From Butyricicoccus sp. (GTDB lineage: Bacteria > Bacillota > Clostridia > Oscillospirales > Butyricicoccaceae), in contig JAHHRJ010000004.1 in NCBI GenBank assembly GCA_020025885.1, forward strand, positions 1-64,000: 64,000 bases of DNA, read 5' to 3'. Below the pieces are notes generated by a model. It ran no database searches and was not told the origin of the DNA. It saw only the letters and a program-made list of their open reading frames with translations. A program made the translations under genes and the position numbers. Shown here in pieces: positions 34,593 to 43,813 of this stretch (position 1 is its first letter; each line of letters starts with the position of its first letter).

Positions 34593-34608
34593 AATAACAG
34601 ATCTATAC

Positions 34609-34645
34609 AGAAACAGGTCCGGATATAAATCCTGACCTGTTTCTT
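34609..34645. terminator. Bidirectional terminator between the SLH gene and the nucleoside phosphorylase gene
   Basis: An 11-bp stem (AGAAACAGGTC with GACCTGTTTCT) with U-rich flanks on both strands, filling the 53-bp gap between two convergent genes. Confidence 0.8.
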
Positions 34646-35410
34646 TTATGCATTTTCTCTATCCTGTGCAATGAGCAGTTTCATTGCTTCGACTGCTGTC
34701 TTAACGCCGCGCTCTGCCATTTCTGGCGAAGCGTCCATGGTTTCATCTGTGCTTGCATTCCATAATACATTGAGCACCGCGCCACAACGCACGCGGCGCA
34801 CCGCACCTACAACGAATACTGCCGCACATTCCATTTCACTGGTCAGCACACCGCCAGCCTTCCAAGCGTCCCACTTGGCTTCCAGTTCTGCACCAATGGG
34901 CTGTTCATTTGGTCGGATCTCTCCATAAAATCCATCTTTGGACTGGATGACACCCACATGCTGACGGAATCCCAATGTCTTTGCCGCCTGATGCAGTGCC
35001 TGCACCACAGAAAAGTCTGCCGTTGCCGGATATTCAATGGGCATATACTCTCTTGTCGTGCCCTCCTGCCGAACTGCCGAGGTCGCGATCACGACATCAC
35101 CGCCGCGCACTTCTTCCACGATACCGCCTGAAGTACCCACACGAATAAAGGTATCTGCGCCGCACTCTACCAACTCTTCCAGTGCGATCGCTGCCGATGG
35201 ACCGCCAATGCCTGTCGAGCAGACTGCAACTGGCTCTCCGCAGAGCTTACCACGCCAGATGGTATACTCACGGTTGGATGAGACGAACTCTGGCTCATCG
35301 AAATACCGTGCAATACGCTCGCAGCGTGCAGGATCTCCTGGTAAAATGACATACCGTCCAATATCGCCTTTTTTGATTTGAATGTGCATCTGTTTCCCCT
35401 GAATCAGCAT
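34646..35410 (-). CDS. Nucleoside phosphorylase (uridine phosphorylase-like)
   Basis: A 254-residue nucleoside phosphorylase of the hexameric NP-I family, which splits nucleosides with phosphate into base and ribose-1-phosphate. It has VILPGDPARCERIA, STGIGGPSAAIALEEL, FIRVGTSGGI, and the ribose-binding EMECAAVF motif. Features point to the uridine phosphorylase branch, but purine nucleosides cannot be excluded. GGAGG precedes ATG 35410, which overlaps the DUF951 stop by 7 nt, so both are one unit. Confidence 0.85.
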   Translation of the reverse strand: MLIQGKQMHIQIKKGDIGRYVILPGDPARCERIARYFDEPEFVSSNREYTIWRGKLCGEPVAVCSTGIGGPSAAIALEELVECGADTFIRVGTSGGIVEEVRGGDVVIATSAVRQEGTTREYMPIEYPATADFSVVQALHQAAKTLGFRQHVGVIQSKDGFYGEIRPNEQPIGAELEAKWDAWKAGGVLTSEMECAAVFVVGAVRRVRCGAVLNVLWNASTDETMDASPEMAERGVKTAVEAMKLLIAQDRENA

Positions 35411-35598
35411 AATGGTTCCTCCTCATGTATTACAGACTTAATATTCTTTTCAATTTTACTGCGTGCTGTCATAATTTCATGCCCACAGCCACAACACCTC
35501 ATACGAAAGTCCATCCCCACGCGTAACACAAGCCATTCCTTGCTGCCGCACGGATGTCCTTTTTTCATAAACAAGCGATCTCCAACATGGATATCCAT
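35404..35598 (-). CDS. DUF951 domain protein
   Basis: A 64-residue DUF951 protein, a small basic family widespread in Bacillota. The family blocks are complete: GDRLFMKKGHPCGSKEWLVLRVGMDFRMRCCGCGHEIM. Three cysteines and the nearby histidines suggest a zinc site. Function is unknown; elsewhere the gene is often near mscS, chromosome-partition or tRNA-synthesis genes. GGAGGTG precedes the ATG at 35598. It leads the unit with the phosphorylase. Confidence 0.88.
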   Translation of the reverse strand: MDIHVGDRLFMKKGHPCGSKEWLVLRVGMDFRMRCCGCGHEIMTARSKIEKNIKSVIHEEEPLC

Positions 35599-35697
35599 TG
35601 CAGATCACCTCCATTCTTCAAAACTAACAAAAGTAGGATAATTCTTGTCTTCCATTGCATATAGTAGAACCAGCACCAAAAGGAGGTCCTGACAGGT

Positions 35698-36627
35698 ATG
35701 AAACAAATATATTTCCCGGAGGGAACAAAATTACAAGACGCAGAAAACTTAAATGCTATGCAGTCTGTCGAGCAGCTTCATCTCGCCGCTAAGCGTGGGC
35801 AGATTTTAGAAGCGCTTGCCATCTCTTGCACTGCTGCACATGACTTGGTGGTTGAACTTCCCTGCGGACGCGCCATCATCCCACGCGTGGAGTGTGCGCG
35901 CGGGATCACCGAGGGAACGACCCGTGATATTGCGATTTTATCGCGCGTCGGGCGGCCTGTATCCTTCGAGGTCGTCGATGCATTGTCCACGCCGATCTTG
36001 CTGTCACGCAAGCGCGCACAAGAACGCGTGATCGACTGGGCAATGCGCGAGCTGACTGCTGGCGACATCATTTCCGCCAAAGTCACGCACTTAGAGCCAT
36101 TCGGTGCATTCGTAGATATCGGCTGCGGTGTACCTTCTTTTATCGGCATTGAACATCTTTCCGTCTCTCGTATTTTCCACCCAAGCGAACGGTTTTCGGT
36201 TGGACAGTCGATCTATGCCGCTATTTTGGGTGTCGATCCAGAAAAGGAACGTGTGTTACTTACCCACAAAGAACTTCTCGGCACATGGGAGGAAAACGCT
36301 GCATTCTTTCAGCCCTGTGAAACTGTCCCTGGTGTCGTGCGCAGCATTGAAAGCTATGGCATTTTTGTAGAGCTGACACCCAACCTTTCAGGGCTTGCAG
36401 AATACCGTCCGAATCTCCAAAACGGGGATCGTGTATCTGTCTATATCAAGTCTATTGTATCCGCACGCATGAAGATCAAACTCAATATTATCGATCGTCT
36501 GTGCGACCAGCCGCCATTCCAGCCGCCTCTGCACTATTTTATCACAGAGGGCAGATTGACCGAATGGGTATACTCTCCACCGGACTGTACCTCACGTCAT
36601 ATTGCCACTGTGTTTGCGTCAGAATGA
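35698..36627 (+). CDS. S1 RNA-binding domain protein
   Basis: A 309-residue protein with two recognisable S1 (OB-fold) RNA-binding domains, AGDIISAKVTHLEPFGAFVDIG (about 121-185) and VPGVVRSIESYGIFVEL (about 205-265). The N-terminal 115 residues (ECARGITEGTTRDIAILSRVGRPVSFEV) look like a degenerate further S1-like unit. It resembles the S1-like proteins of clostridia that have fewer repeats than E. coli S1. Three other clues to function are absent. An AAAGGAGG site lies before the ATG. Its last 9 bp overlap the convergent glgB. Confidence 0.82.
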   Translation: MKQIYFPEGTKLQDAENLNAMQSVEQLHLAAKRGQILEALAISCTAAHDLVVELPCGRAIIPRVECARGITEGTTRDIAILSRVGRPVSFEVVDALSTPILLSRKRAQERVIDWAMRELTAGDIISAKVTHLEPFGAFVDIGCGVPSFIGIEHLSVSRIFHPSERFSVGQSIYAAILGVDPEKERVLLTHKELLGTWEENAAFFQPCETVPGVVRSIESYGIFVELTPNLSGLAEYRPNLQNGDRVSVYIKSIVSARMKIKLNIIDRLCDQPPFQPPLHYFITEGRLTEWVYSPPDCTSRHIATVFASE

Positions 36628-38433
36628 CCGCACCACACGAAACACACAGCTGCCAAATGCCGCAATACAGATATTCACTTGACCACATACATCTGCATAT
36701 AAGCTCCCGTCATTTGTGATCCCCGTGCCGCCATAACTTTGGCTATCTGAATTGATACATTCTTGCAGCATCGTCGGACAGTCAAACTGGAGCGTATAAT
36801 CTTGGTAATCGCGGTCTGAGAGATTCAGTACGATCAGCAGGGTTTCGTCTTGCACCTGACGGAAATACGTGTATACCTGATGCACCATATCATCTGCATC
36901 CAGCCAGCGGAAGGTCTTACTGTCATACTCACGACAATGCAGCGCTGGGCTTGACAGATATAGCTGTGCCATATCTGTCAAGTAGCTTAAAAACGCGGTA
37001 TGCTTGGGATACTCCAGCAAATTCCAATCAAGCTGCCGGTTTTCATCCCACTCGCGGAACTGCCCCAGTTCATTACCCATAAAGCTGAGTTTTTTTCCAG
37101 GATGCGTATACAGATAGGTATACAGCGTGCGGCACTGGGCAAATTTCTGGTCGTAGTCACCCCACATTTTATCTAAGATCGTGCGCTTGCCATGTACCAC
37201 TTCGTCATGTGAGAGTGGAAGCAAATGCAAGTTATCATAGAAATAACTCATGGAAAAAGTGAGTCGGTGGTGATGCGCTGCCCGCTCATGGGGTGGCAAG
37301 GAAAAATACATCAGTGTATCATTCATCCACCCCAAGTCCCACTTGTAGTCAAATCCCAAACCGTCATATGCAACGGGAGCGGTGACTTTAATGAGGTGCG
37401 TGGAGTCTTCCGCGATCAAAATCGCATGTGGGTGGCGTTCTTTGAGCCCTTGGTTACAGTTTTTCAAAAAGGAAATGCCTGCATGACACATGCCATTTTC
37501 TTCTCGTCCCTGCACATAGATTAAGTTGCGGACTGCATCAAAACGCAAACCGTCACAATGGCAGACGGAAAGCCAAAAATCTGCTGCGGACTGCAAGAAA
37601 GAACGCACATGCGGCTTTGTCAAATCAAAGTTGCATGAACCCCATTCGCTGAGCCGCAAACCACTTGCATCCGGATATTCATAGAGCGTTGAACCATCAA
37701 ATCGCGCCAGCGCATATTCATCTGGAATAAAGTGCACAGGCACAAAATCCATGATAACACCAATTCCGTGTTTATGACATTGATCGACCAGATAGCAAAA
37801 GTCCTCTGGCGAGCCATAGCGGGAAGTGACTGCAAAATATCCGCTGTCCTGATAGCCCCAAGAACCATCGAATGGATGCTCTGCAAGCGGCAAAAACTCA
37901 ATATAATTATAATGGTGTTCCAGACAATATGGAATCAGCGCATCCGCCAGCTCTCGATAGTTCATCCAGCTTTCATCTTTATGTCTGCGCCATGAGCCTG
38001 CATGGACTTCGTAAATATGCATAGGCGCATCATAGTGATTGCCGCGCTTTGCCTGCCATGCACTGTCCGAAAACCGATACTTCCCACCACTTGTAATCAC
38101 GGACGCTGTATCTGGTCGCACTTCTGCTGCGCGTGCGAATAGATCTGCTCGATCTCGATACTGTTCCTGTCCCAGTGCATGCACACGGAATTTATAGAGC
38201 TGCCCCTCTGTCGCGCCTTCCCAAAACAGTTCAAATACACCGGATGCAGATGGATGCATCTGTGCAGGCTGCCATGCATTAAATGTGCCAATCAGTTCCA
38301 CTGCGAATGCATTCGGCGCATATACACGAAAGATAAAGCCCTGCTTTCCATTGCGCACGGTAGCATGTGCCCCAAAATAATCATAGGCATGAAAACAGCT
38401 GCCTTCTAAAAATGAAAAAAGTATTTGATTCAA
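36619..38433 (-). CDS. glgB: 1,4-alpha-glucan branching enzyme
   Basis: A 604-residue GH13 branching enzyme that makes alpha-1,6 branches in glycogen. An N-terminal CBM48-like domain (20-120, ELIGTFNAWQP) precedes the barrel, in which the catalytic residues are visible: DGLRFDAVRNL with the nucleophile Asp, LIAEDST with the acid/base Glu, and PLSHDEVVHGKRT with the third acid. The C-terminal all-beta domain ends in FGSCVFRVV. No other glycogen gene (glgA, C, D, P) is in the window. It is followed, on the same strand upstream, by rarA. Confidence 0.93.
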   Translation of the reverse strand: MNQILFSFLEGSCFHAYDYFGAHATVRNGKQGFIFRVYAPNAFAVELIGTFNAWQPAQMHPSASGVFELFWEGATEGQLYKFRVHALGQEQYRDRADLFARAAEVRPDTASVITSGGKYRFSDSAWQAKRGNHYDAPMHIYEVHAGSWRRHKDESWMNYRELADALIPYCLEHHYNYIEFLPLAEHPFDGSWGYQDSGYFAVTSRYGSPEDFCYLVDQCHKHGIGVIMDFVPVHFIPDEYALARFDGSTLYEYPDASGLRLSEWGSCNFDLTKPHVRSFLQSAADFWLSVCHCDGLRFDAVRNLIYVQGREENGMCHAGISFLKNCNQGLKERHPHAILIAEDSTHLIKVTAPVAYDGLGFDYKWDLGWMNDTLMYFSLPPHERAAHHHRLTFSMSYFYDNLHLLPLSHDEVVHGKRTILDKMWGDYDQKFAQCRTLYTYLYTHPGKKLSFMGNELGQFREWDENRQLDWNLLEYPKHTAFLSYLTDMAQLYLSSPALHCREYDSKTFRWLDADDMVHQVYTYFRQVQDETLLIVLNLSDRDYQDYTLQFDCPTMLQECINSDSQSYGGTGITNDGSLYADVCGQVNICIAAFGSCVFRVVRSF

Positions 38434-38445
38434 TGCACAAGCACC

Positions 38446-39702
38446 TCATTTCTGTATCCCTTTAATTTTTTCCCAGTAGGAAGATGCCGTCTGCTCCAGC
38501 TTATTGTCCCCATACACATAATATTGACGATCTGCCAAATGTTCCGGCAAAAACTGTTGTGCGACCCAATGATTTGGATAATCATGGGAATACAGATAGC
38601 CCTTTCCATGCCCCATTTTTTGCGCTCCGCCATAATGACAATCGCGCAAAGCGTCTGGAATATTCCCAGCCCCATGCTGTCTGATATCTGCAATTGCCGC
38701 ATCAATGGCACACATTGCAGAATTGGATTTGGGTGCAGTTGCCATTAAAATAACGGCTTGTGCCAGAGGAATCCTTGCTTCTGGCATTCCAAGCTGAAAC
38801 GCACTATCCACACACGCTTTGACGATCGCGGCGCACTGTGGATGTGCAAGTCCAATATCTTCGCTGGCAATGACCAGCATACGCCTTGCCGCTGAGATCA
38901 TGTCCCCTGCTTCTAATAGCCGCGCCAGATAGTGTATCCCTGCATCCGGATCGGAACCACGAATAGACTTCTGGAACGCAGAAAGCACATCATAATGGCT
39001 GTCACCATCGCGGTCATAACGCATATTGGAACGTTGTGCCACCTGCTTTACCTGTTCTTCTGTGATGGTTTCCCCATCCAAAGCACCAGTGCTTGCAAGT
39101 TCTACTGCATTCATCGCCTTGCGTACATCCCCGCCGCAGCCAAACGCAATTGCCGTGATCGCCTCTGGTGTTACTGTGACTGTTTTCCCCTCTAGTGCGA
39201 TATCAAACGCACGTTTTACCGCCCGCTCGATCTCAGGTGGCTGGACTGCGTGAAACTCAAATACCGTGCAGCGACTCAACACTGCATTGTAGATGTAAAA
39301 ATACGGATTCTCCGTTGTGGATGCAATGAGTGTGATCCGCCCATCTTCAATAAACTCTAAAAGACTTTGCTGCTGTTTTTTATTAAAATATTGGATCTCA
39401 TCGAGATAAACCAAAGCGCCATCTTGTGCTAAAAAAGTGCCTATTTCTTCTGTGATCCCTTTAATATCTGAAATTGATGCATTTGTTGCATTCAAATGAT
39501 ATAGTTTTCGGTTCGTCTTTCGTGCAATAATGGAAGCCACTGTCGTTTTTCCAATTCCAGACGGTCCATAGAAGATCATATTGGGAATATTGCCGCTGTC
39601 TAAAATACGATGCAGCACCCCATTTTCTCCCAACAAATCGCGCTGACCTACAACATCCTCTAATTTTTGTGGGCGAATACGGTCCGCAAGCGGCTGATAC
39701 AT
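38446..39702 (-). CDS. rarA: Replication-associated recombination protein A (MgsA/RarA AAA ATPase)
   Basis: A 418-residue RarA/MgsA, a clamp-loader-like AAA ATPase acting at stalled replication forks. It has PLADRIRPQKLEDVVGQ, Walker A FYGPSGIGKTTVASII, Walker B LVYLDEIQYFNKKQQ, sensor 1 IASTTENPYF and the C-terminal tetramerisation domain with SEDIGLAHPQ and HYGGAQKMGHGKGYLYSHDYP. The ATG at 39702 is chosen because GGGGGT lies 6-7 nt upstream; ATG at 39717 would be five residues longer. It lies 12 bp before glgB. Confidence 0.93.
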   Translation of the reverse strand: MYQPLADRIRPQKLEDVVGQRDLLGENGVLHRILDSGNIPNMIFYGPSGIGKTTVASIIARKTNRKLYHLNATNASISDIKGITEEIGTFLAQDGALVYLDEIQYFNKKQQQSLLEFIEDGRITLIASTTENPYFYIYNAVLSRCTVFEFHAVQPPEIERAVKRAFDIALEGKTVTVTPEAITAIAFGCGGDVRKAMNAVELASTGALDGETITEEQVKQVAQRSNMRYDRDGDSHYDVLSAFQKSIRGSDPDAGIHYLARLLEAGDMISAARRMLVIASEDIGLAHPQCAAIVKACVDSAFQLGMPEARIPLAQAVILMATAPKSNSAMCAIDAAIADIRQHGAGNIPDALRDCHYGGAQKMGHGKGYLYSHDYPNHWVAQQFLPEHLADRQYYVYGDNKLEQTASSYWEKIKGIQK

Positions 39703-39814
39703 ATGCAGCACCCCCATTTTCTGTAAATCTGTACCCAAACAGGAATGCCTGCCTGATAGCCTTAGTATAGCAGTTTTTTGTTCAAAATACAACGCCTACC
39801 GCCATACCAAAATG

Positions 39815-39848
39815 CAAAAAACCGATGTTTTTCAAACGTCGGTTTTTC
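39815..39848 (-). terminator. Terminator after the lipoprotein gene
   Basis: A stem of about 12 bp (AAAAACCGACGTT with AACATCGGTTTTT on the minus strand, one G-U) with a short loop and a U-rich tail, 19 bp past the lipoprotein stop. Confidence 0.75.
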
Positions 39849-39866
39849 TCATTGATTTGGCAAATT

Positions 39867-40271
39867 TTAATTTTCTTCTCGTTCTTGCACTTCAACTACG
39901 ATTTCCTTTTCTTCCAGACCTTTATTGGCTTCTACCAATGTGGTAATGATCGCATCTTTCAGTTCATGATCCATCTTATATTTTCCCTCGGCAAGTGTGA
40001 TCTTTACATGATACCCAGACTTCACTTTAGTGATCTCAGCCTTTGCAATGCTATTCATCTCTGCAAGCATGGTTTCCAAGCGCGTATTTTTCTCTTCCTC
40101 TGTTTCGTTCACATTTGTTGCTTCCGCGCCAGCCGCTTGCCCTGCTTCTGTCTGTGCCTGATTTATCTGATCTGTTTCAGACGGATTTTTGTCACCGCCG
40201 CATCCACTCAATAACAAAACAGTGAGCATAGCCGCCATTGTAAAAACAAGTATTCTTTTCTTTATCATCAT
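39867..40271 (-). CDS. Putative lipoprotein of unknown function
   Basis: A 134-residue exported protein. Residues 1-22 form a lipoprotein signal with the lipobox LLSGC, so Cys-23 or its neighbour would be lipidated by Lgt, whose gene is at 61558. A disordered Gln/Glu/Ala/Asn-rich spacer follows (about 28-62), then a small alpha/beta C-terminal domain (AEITKVKSGYHVKITLAEGKY, DAIITTLVEANKGLEEKEI). No family is recognised. It is a single gene between two terminators; GGAGG lies 7-8 nt before the ATG at 40271. Confidence 0.8.
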   Translation of the reverse strand: MMIKKRILVFTMAAMLTVLLLSGCGGDKNPSETDQINQAQTEAGQAAGAEATNVNETEEEKNTRLETMLAEMNSIAKAEITKVKSGYHVKITLAEGKYKMDHELKDAIITTLVEANKGLEEKEIVVEVQEREEN

Positions 40272-40341
40272 AAGAGATCCTCCATTTCAAAAACAATCTT
40301 ATTTTGCTATATTTTCTCACGTTTGTCAATACAAAATGCAT

Positions 40342-40377
40342 AAAAGAGAGAGGACTATCCATAAACAGTCCTCTTTT
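40342..40377 (-). terminator. Terminator after csoR
   Basis: A 12-bp stem (AAAAGAGAGGACT with AGTCCTCTTTT, one bulge) with U-rich ends on both strands, 8 bp past the csoR stop codon; it ends the copA-csoR unit. Confidence 0.8.
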
Positions 40378-40384
40378 CTTATAT

Positions 40385-40654
40385 CTAGAGTTTCTTTTCC
40401 AACAGCGCAATAACTTCATCCAGCTTTTCCGCGCGCAATGCCGCATCTTCGCACGCCATTGCATCGCGTACACAACCATTGAGATGCCCTTTGAGCACTT
40501 CTGTTCTCGCTTTCCGCAAAAGCGCTTCTGCGGCTGAAAGCTGCGTTATAATATCCATGCAATAACGATTCTCGTCGATCATCTTGAGAACAGCTTCGAT
40601 CTGCCCGCGTGCCGTTTTCACCAGCGGCTCGACTTTTTTTCGCTCTGCTCGCAT
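40385..40654 (-). CDS. csoR: Copper-sensing repressor, CsoR/FrmR family
   Basis: An 89-residue all-helical metal-sensing repressor. The copper ligands of CsoR are in place: Cys in NRYCMDII (about 32), His in KGHLNGC (about 57) and Cys in the same motif (about 61). Copper(I) binding releases it from DNA. Its start codon shares a base with the copA stop (TAATG), so it is made from the copA transcript. A GC-rich pseudo-palindrome near the copA promoter is the likely operator. Confidence 0.92.
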   Translation of the reverse strand: MRAERKKVEPLVKTARGQIEAVLKMIDENRYCMDIITQLSAAEALLRKARTEVLKGHLNGCVRDAMACEDAALRAEKLDEVIALLEKKL

Positions 40655-40863
40655 TATCGAATCTCCACCACCTGATATCCTGCTTCCTTTACGGTGTTTG
40701 TCAGCACTTCATCAGATACCTCTGCGGTCAGCGCACAAATCGCAGTGCCTGCCTCATGGCTCACAGTTGCCTCTTGTACGCCATCCAGCTTTACCAGTGC
40801 ATCATGCACATGCTTGGAGCAATGACCACACATCATACCTTCAATTACAATTGTCTTTTCCAT
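40654..40863 (-). CDS. Possible independently translated CopZ-like copper chaperone within copA
   Basis: The last 69 codons of copA read as a complete CopZ-type chaperone, from MEKTIVIEG to the shared stop. The ATG at 40863 is preceded by AAAGGAAG about 9-10 nt upstream, a good ribosome site inside the spacer of copA. So a free 69-residue chaperone could be made in addition to the fusion. The frame is continuous with copA, with no stop between. Whether internal initiation occurs is inference. Confidence 0.5.
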   Translation of the reverse strand: MEKTIVIEGMMCGHCSKHVHDALVKLDGVQEATVSHEAGTAICALTAEVSDEVLTNTVKEAGYQVVEIR

Positions 40864-43197
40864 CGTCTTTACTTCCTTTCGATTTGCTTCTATTGTTGTT
40901 TGTTTACAACCAGTTGGACACCCAGCCACAGTTTGCTTTGCTGCCGTCAGCGGACGGAACAACCGCAGCCGCAATGCATTGGATACAACACAGACAGAAG
41001 ATAAGCTCATCGCTGCCGCACCAAACATCGGATTGAGTTTGAGGTGGAATGCCGCCCAGAACACACCCGCTGCCAGGGGAATGCCAATGCAGTTGTAAAG
41101 GAATGCCCAGAACAGGTTTTGTTTGATATTGCGAATGGTCATACGCGACAAACGGATCGCGTTGACTGCATCCATAAGGTCAGACTTCATCAGCACGACA
41201 TCCGCTGCGGAAATCGCAACATCTGTGCCTGCACCAATCGCAATACCCACATCTGCACGTGCCAGTGCTGGTGCATCGTTGATGCCGTCGCCAACCATGA
41301 CGACCTTTTTGCCAGCCTCCTGCAATTTGCGCACTTCGCGTTCCTTGTCCTGCGGCAGCACTTCCGCAACCACATGCTCAATGCCAAGCTGATTGCAGAT
41401 TGCCTGTGCGGTCTTGCGGTGATCACCCGTCAACAGGGTCACATCAATACCCAAGTGTTTGAGCTGTGCAACTGCTTCCTTGCTCGATGGCTTAAGCACA
41501 TCCGCAACACCAATAATACCAATAAATTTTCCATTTTGCCCAAAATACAGCGGTGTCTTGCCCTGTTCTGCAAGCTGCTCACCAAATGCAGTGCCAGCTT
41601 CCAAAGCAATACCCTGCGCTTCCAGCATTGTCGCCTTACCTGCAAGACAATGTTTACCATCGATCACAGCGGATACACCAGACCCGACCTGCGCTTCAAA
41701 ATCTTGTACTGCAAGCGTCTTTGTGCTTTGTTCTTTTGCATAAGTGACGATCGCTTCTGCAAGTGGATGTTCCGATGCCTGTTCCAGTCCATATGCAATT
41801 TCCAAGAGCTGCTGCTCACTGATCCCATATGCCTGCACATCTGTAACAACAGGATGTCCTTCTGTAACGGTTCCGGTCTTATCCAAAATCACGGCGTTCA
41901 CATGATGCAATTCTTCGAGTGCTTCTGCCGACTGGAAGAGTACGCCATTTTCCGCACCCACACCAGTTCCAACCATGATCGCAACTGGTGTTGCAAGTCC
42001 CAGTGCGCACGGACAGGAAATAACGAGTACCGCAATACCGCAGGACAGTGCAAACGTAAATGTCTCACCGACAGCCAGCCAAACGATCGTCGTAACCAGT
42101 GCGATCAATAGTACAACTGGTACGAATACACCTGCTACACGGTCAGCCAGCTTTGCGATCGGTGCCTTAGACGCACTTGCTTCCTCTACCAGATGAATGA
42201 TCTGTGAAAGTGTGGTTTCCTCGCCGACACGCGATGCACGGAATGTGATGAATCCCGTCTTGTTGATCGTTGCTGCAATGACGGTATCTCCTGCACCCTT
42301 TTCAACTGGGATACTTTCACCCGTCAGTGCCGATTCATCAAGCGCGGTCTGTCCCTCTGTGATGACACCGTCTACTGGAATGCTCTGACCCGGACGAACG
42401 ACAACCAAATCGCCAACCTGTACTTCATCAACTGGAATTTGAACCTCTTGTCCCTGCCACAATACATTTGCCGTCTCAGGGCGCAAATCCATCAGCTTTG
42501 AGATGGCCTCGCTGGTCTTACGCTTCGCACGTGTTTCAAAGTACTTGCCGAGCGTTACCAGTGTCAGGATCATAGCCGCTGATTCAAAATACAGATCGTG
42601 TGTATACTGATGTACACGCTCCATATCCTGATGTCCCAGCCCCCAGCCGATCTGATACATAGCAAATACGCCATATACAAGCGCCGCACCAGAGCCAACT
42701 GCGATCAGTGCATCCATCGTGGGTGCACGATGCATCAGTGTACGAAATCCATTGATATAATACTTACGATTGACAATGATAATCGGCAGTGTCAAAAGGA
42801 ATTGGGTCAGCGCAAAATTTGCTGCATTTTCTATCCCCGACAAAAAGCTCGGCAATGGAAGCCCCATCATACTGCCCATAGATACATACATCAGAAGTGT
42901 CAGGAATACAAAAGAAGTCACTATGCGGTTTTGCATCGTTTTCAATTCTTTTTGATCATCCGCACTCGTGTCTGTTTTTGCTTTCTCGCCTTTAACAGAT
43001 GCCCCATAGCCAGCATCTACAACAGCCTGTATGATCTGTTGTGCATCGAGCTGATTGTCTGCATAATTGACTGCCATACTGCCTGCCATCAGATTGACCT
43101 GCACATTGTCAACGCCAGGTAATGCGCCAACTGCCTTTTCGACATGTGCCGAACAAGCTGCACAGCTCATACCTGTCACTTGAAATTGTTGCTTCAC
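40654..43197 (-). CDS. copA: Copper-translocating P1B-type ATPase with C-terminal CopZ-like domain
   Basis: An 847-residue copper exporter. Domains in order: N-terminal HMA domain with [11 protein letters not shown]; membrane helices; actuator loop with TGES; the transport motif CPC in [13 protein letters not shown]; phosphorylation site DKTGTVTEG; hinge [11 protein letters not shown]; last membrane helices ending near residue 755. A basic spacer of about 30 residues with two cysteines then leads to a second HMA domain (779-847) with [11 protein letters not shown]. Most CopA proteins have all HMA domains at the N-terminus. The start is GTG 43197 with GGAGG upstream. Confidence 0.93.
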   Translation of the reverse strand: MKQQFQVTGMSCAACSAHVEKAVGALPGVDNVQVNLMAGSMAVNYADNQLDAQQIIQAVVDAGYGASVKGEKAKTDTSADDQKELKTMQNRIVTSFVFLTLLMYVSMGSMMGLPLPSFLSGIENAANFALTQFLLTLPIIIVNRKYYINGFRTLMHRAPTMDALIAVGSGAALVYGVFAMYQIGWGLGHQDMERVHQYTHDLYFESAAMILTLVTLGKYFETRAKRKTSEAISKLMDLRPETANVLWQGQEVQIPVDEVQVGDLVVVRPGQSIPVDGVITEGQTALDESALTGESIPVEKGAGDTVIAATINKTGFITFRASRVGEETTLSQIIHLVEEASASKAPIAKLADRVAGVFVPVVLLIALVTTIVWLAVGETFTFALSCGIAVLVISCPCALGLATPVAIMVGTGVGAENGVLFQSAEALEELHHVNAVILDKTGTVTEGHPVVTDVQAYGISEQQLLEIAYGLEQASEHPLAEAIVTYAKEQSTKTLAVQDFEAQVGSGVSAVIDGKHCLAGKATMLEAQGIALEAGTAFGEQLAEQGKTPLYFGQNGKFIGIIGVADVLKPSSKEAVAQLKHLGIDVTLLTGDHRKTAQAICNQLGIEHVVAEVLPQDKEREVRKLQEAGKKVVMVGDGINDAPALARADVGIAIGAGTDVAISAADVVLMKSDLMDAVNAIRLSRMTIRNIKQNLFWAFLYNCIGIPLAAGVFWAAFHLKLNPMFGAAAMSLSSVCVVSNALRLRLFRPLTAAKQTVAGCPTGCKQTTIEANRKEVKTMEKTIVIEGMMCGHCSKHVHDALVKLDGVQEATVSHEAGTAICALTAEVSDEVLTNTVKEAGYQVVEIR

Positions 43198-43211
43198 ACG
43201 GTTTACCTCCT

Positions 43212-43234
43212 CCCCCTCCCCAGGGGGTGTGCTG
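43212..43234 (-). promoter_or_regulatory. Putative CsoR operator
   Basis: A GC-rich pseudo-palindrome, ACACCCCCTGGGGAGGGG on the minus strand, just after the predicted start point of copA and before its ribosome site. The alternating C-run and G-run arrangement resembles known CsoR boxes. Binding here would block transcription of copA-csoR. Confidence 0.5.
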
Positions 43235-43241
43235 TGTTCTT

Positions 43242-43270
43242 AGTATATCGAGCTTTTATCTACTTGTCAA
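43242..43270 (-). promoter_or_regulatory. Promoter of copA-csoR
   Basis: Minus-strand TTGACA (43265-43270) and TATACT (43242-43247) with a 17-bp spacer, 45 bp upstream of the copA start. The strong consensus fits a promoter kept off by a repressor. Confidence 0.75.
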
Positions 43271-43344
43271 GTGTATGATACCACTTTGCGCAAAAAAAAT
43301 CCCTCTGGTTCAAATATCACATGAAAACCAGAAGAATTTCATTT

Positions 43345-43809
43345 TTAATTTTCCACACCATTTGAAGTGCTTATCTTCTTATTTTTATGCCAAAAGGTGC
43401 GTACAATTGAAGATATGATCACAATACCAACTGCCATCGCACCTGCAATCTGAATGGTCTTAATGCACTCCGCCAGTGCCTCATCTGGTGTGCCGCGGAT
43501 ACTGAGCAGCATGGTGCGGTAAATGCCACCCCCTGGTACAAGGGGGATAATGCCTACTGCCAGAAAAACGATTGCAGGCGCACGCAAAAGCCGTGCAAAC
43601 ATCTCTGCATAGAGTGTCGTTGCTGCCGCCGCCACAAAGTACGCCAAAAGCTCTGCTTGGATCACATGCCTTGTGATTCCATATCCGAACCAGCATACAC
43701 ACCCTGCCACCGCTGCACAAATCAAATTGCGTCCGCGCACCTGAAACAACACCCCAAAGCATAAACTGGAGAGCCCGCTCATCAGGATTTGATATAAAAT
43801 CTGTGCCAT
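43345..43809 (-). CDS. Threonine/serine exporter family protein, small subunit (ThrE_2-like)
   Basis: A 154-residue membrane protein with about five membrane segments, of the small-subunit type (DUF3815) of the split ThrE exporter. The central PLVPGGGIYRTM motif is the family signature, shared with the large subunit's PLVPGLLMTN. It follows the large-subunit gene by 4 bp. Members move threonine or serine out of the cell, or are of unproven function in many clostridia. Confidence 0.88.
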   Translation of the reverse strand: MAQILYQILMSGLSSLCFGVLFQVRGRNLICAAVAGCVCWFGYGITRHVIQAELLAYFVAAAATTLYAEMFARLLRAPAIVFLAVGIIPLVPGGGIYRTMLLSIRGTPDEALAECIKTIQIAGAMAVGIVIISSIVRTFWHKNKKISTSNGVEN

Positions 43810-43813
43810 AAAA

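Noticed and set aside
40654..40900. Frameshift or fused-gene error at the CopA/CopZ boundary
   Set aside because: The frame is continuous and the spacer reads sensibly; it is kept as a fusion, with resequencing named as a check.
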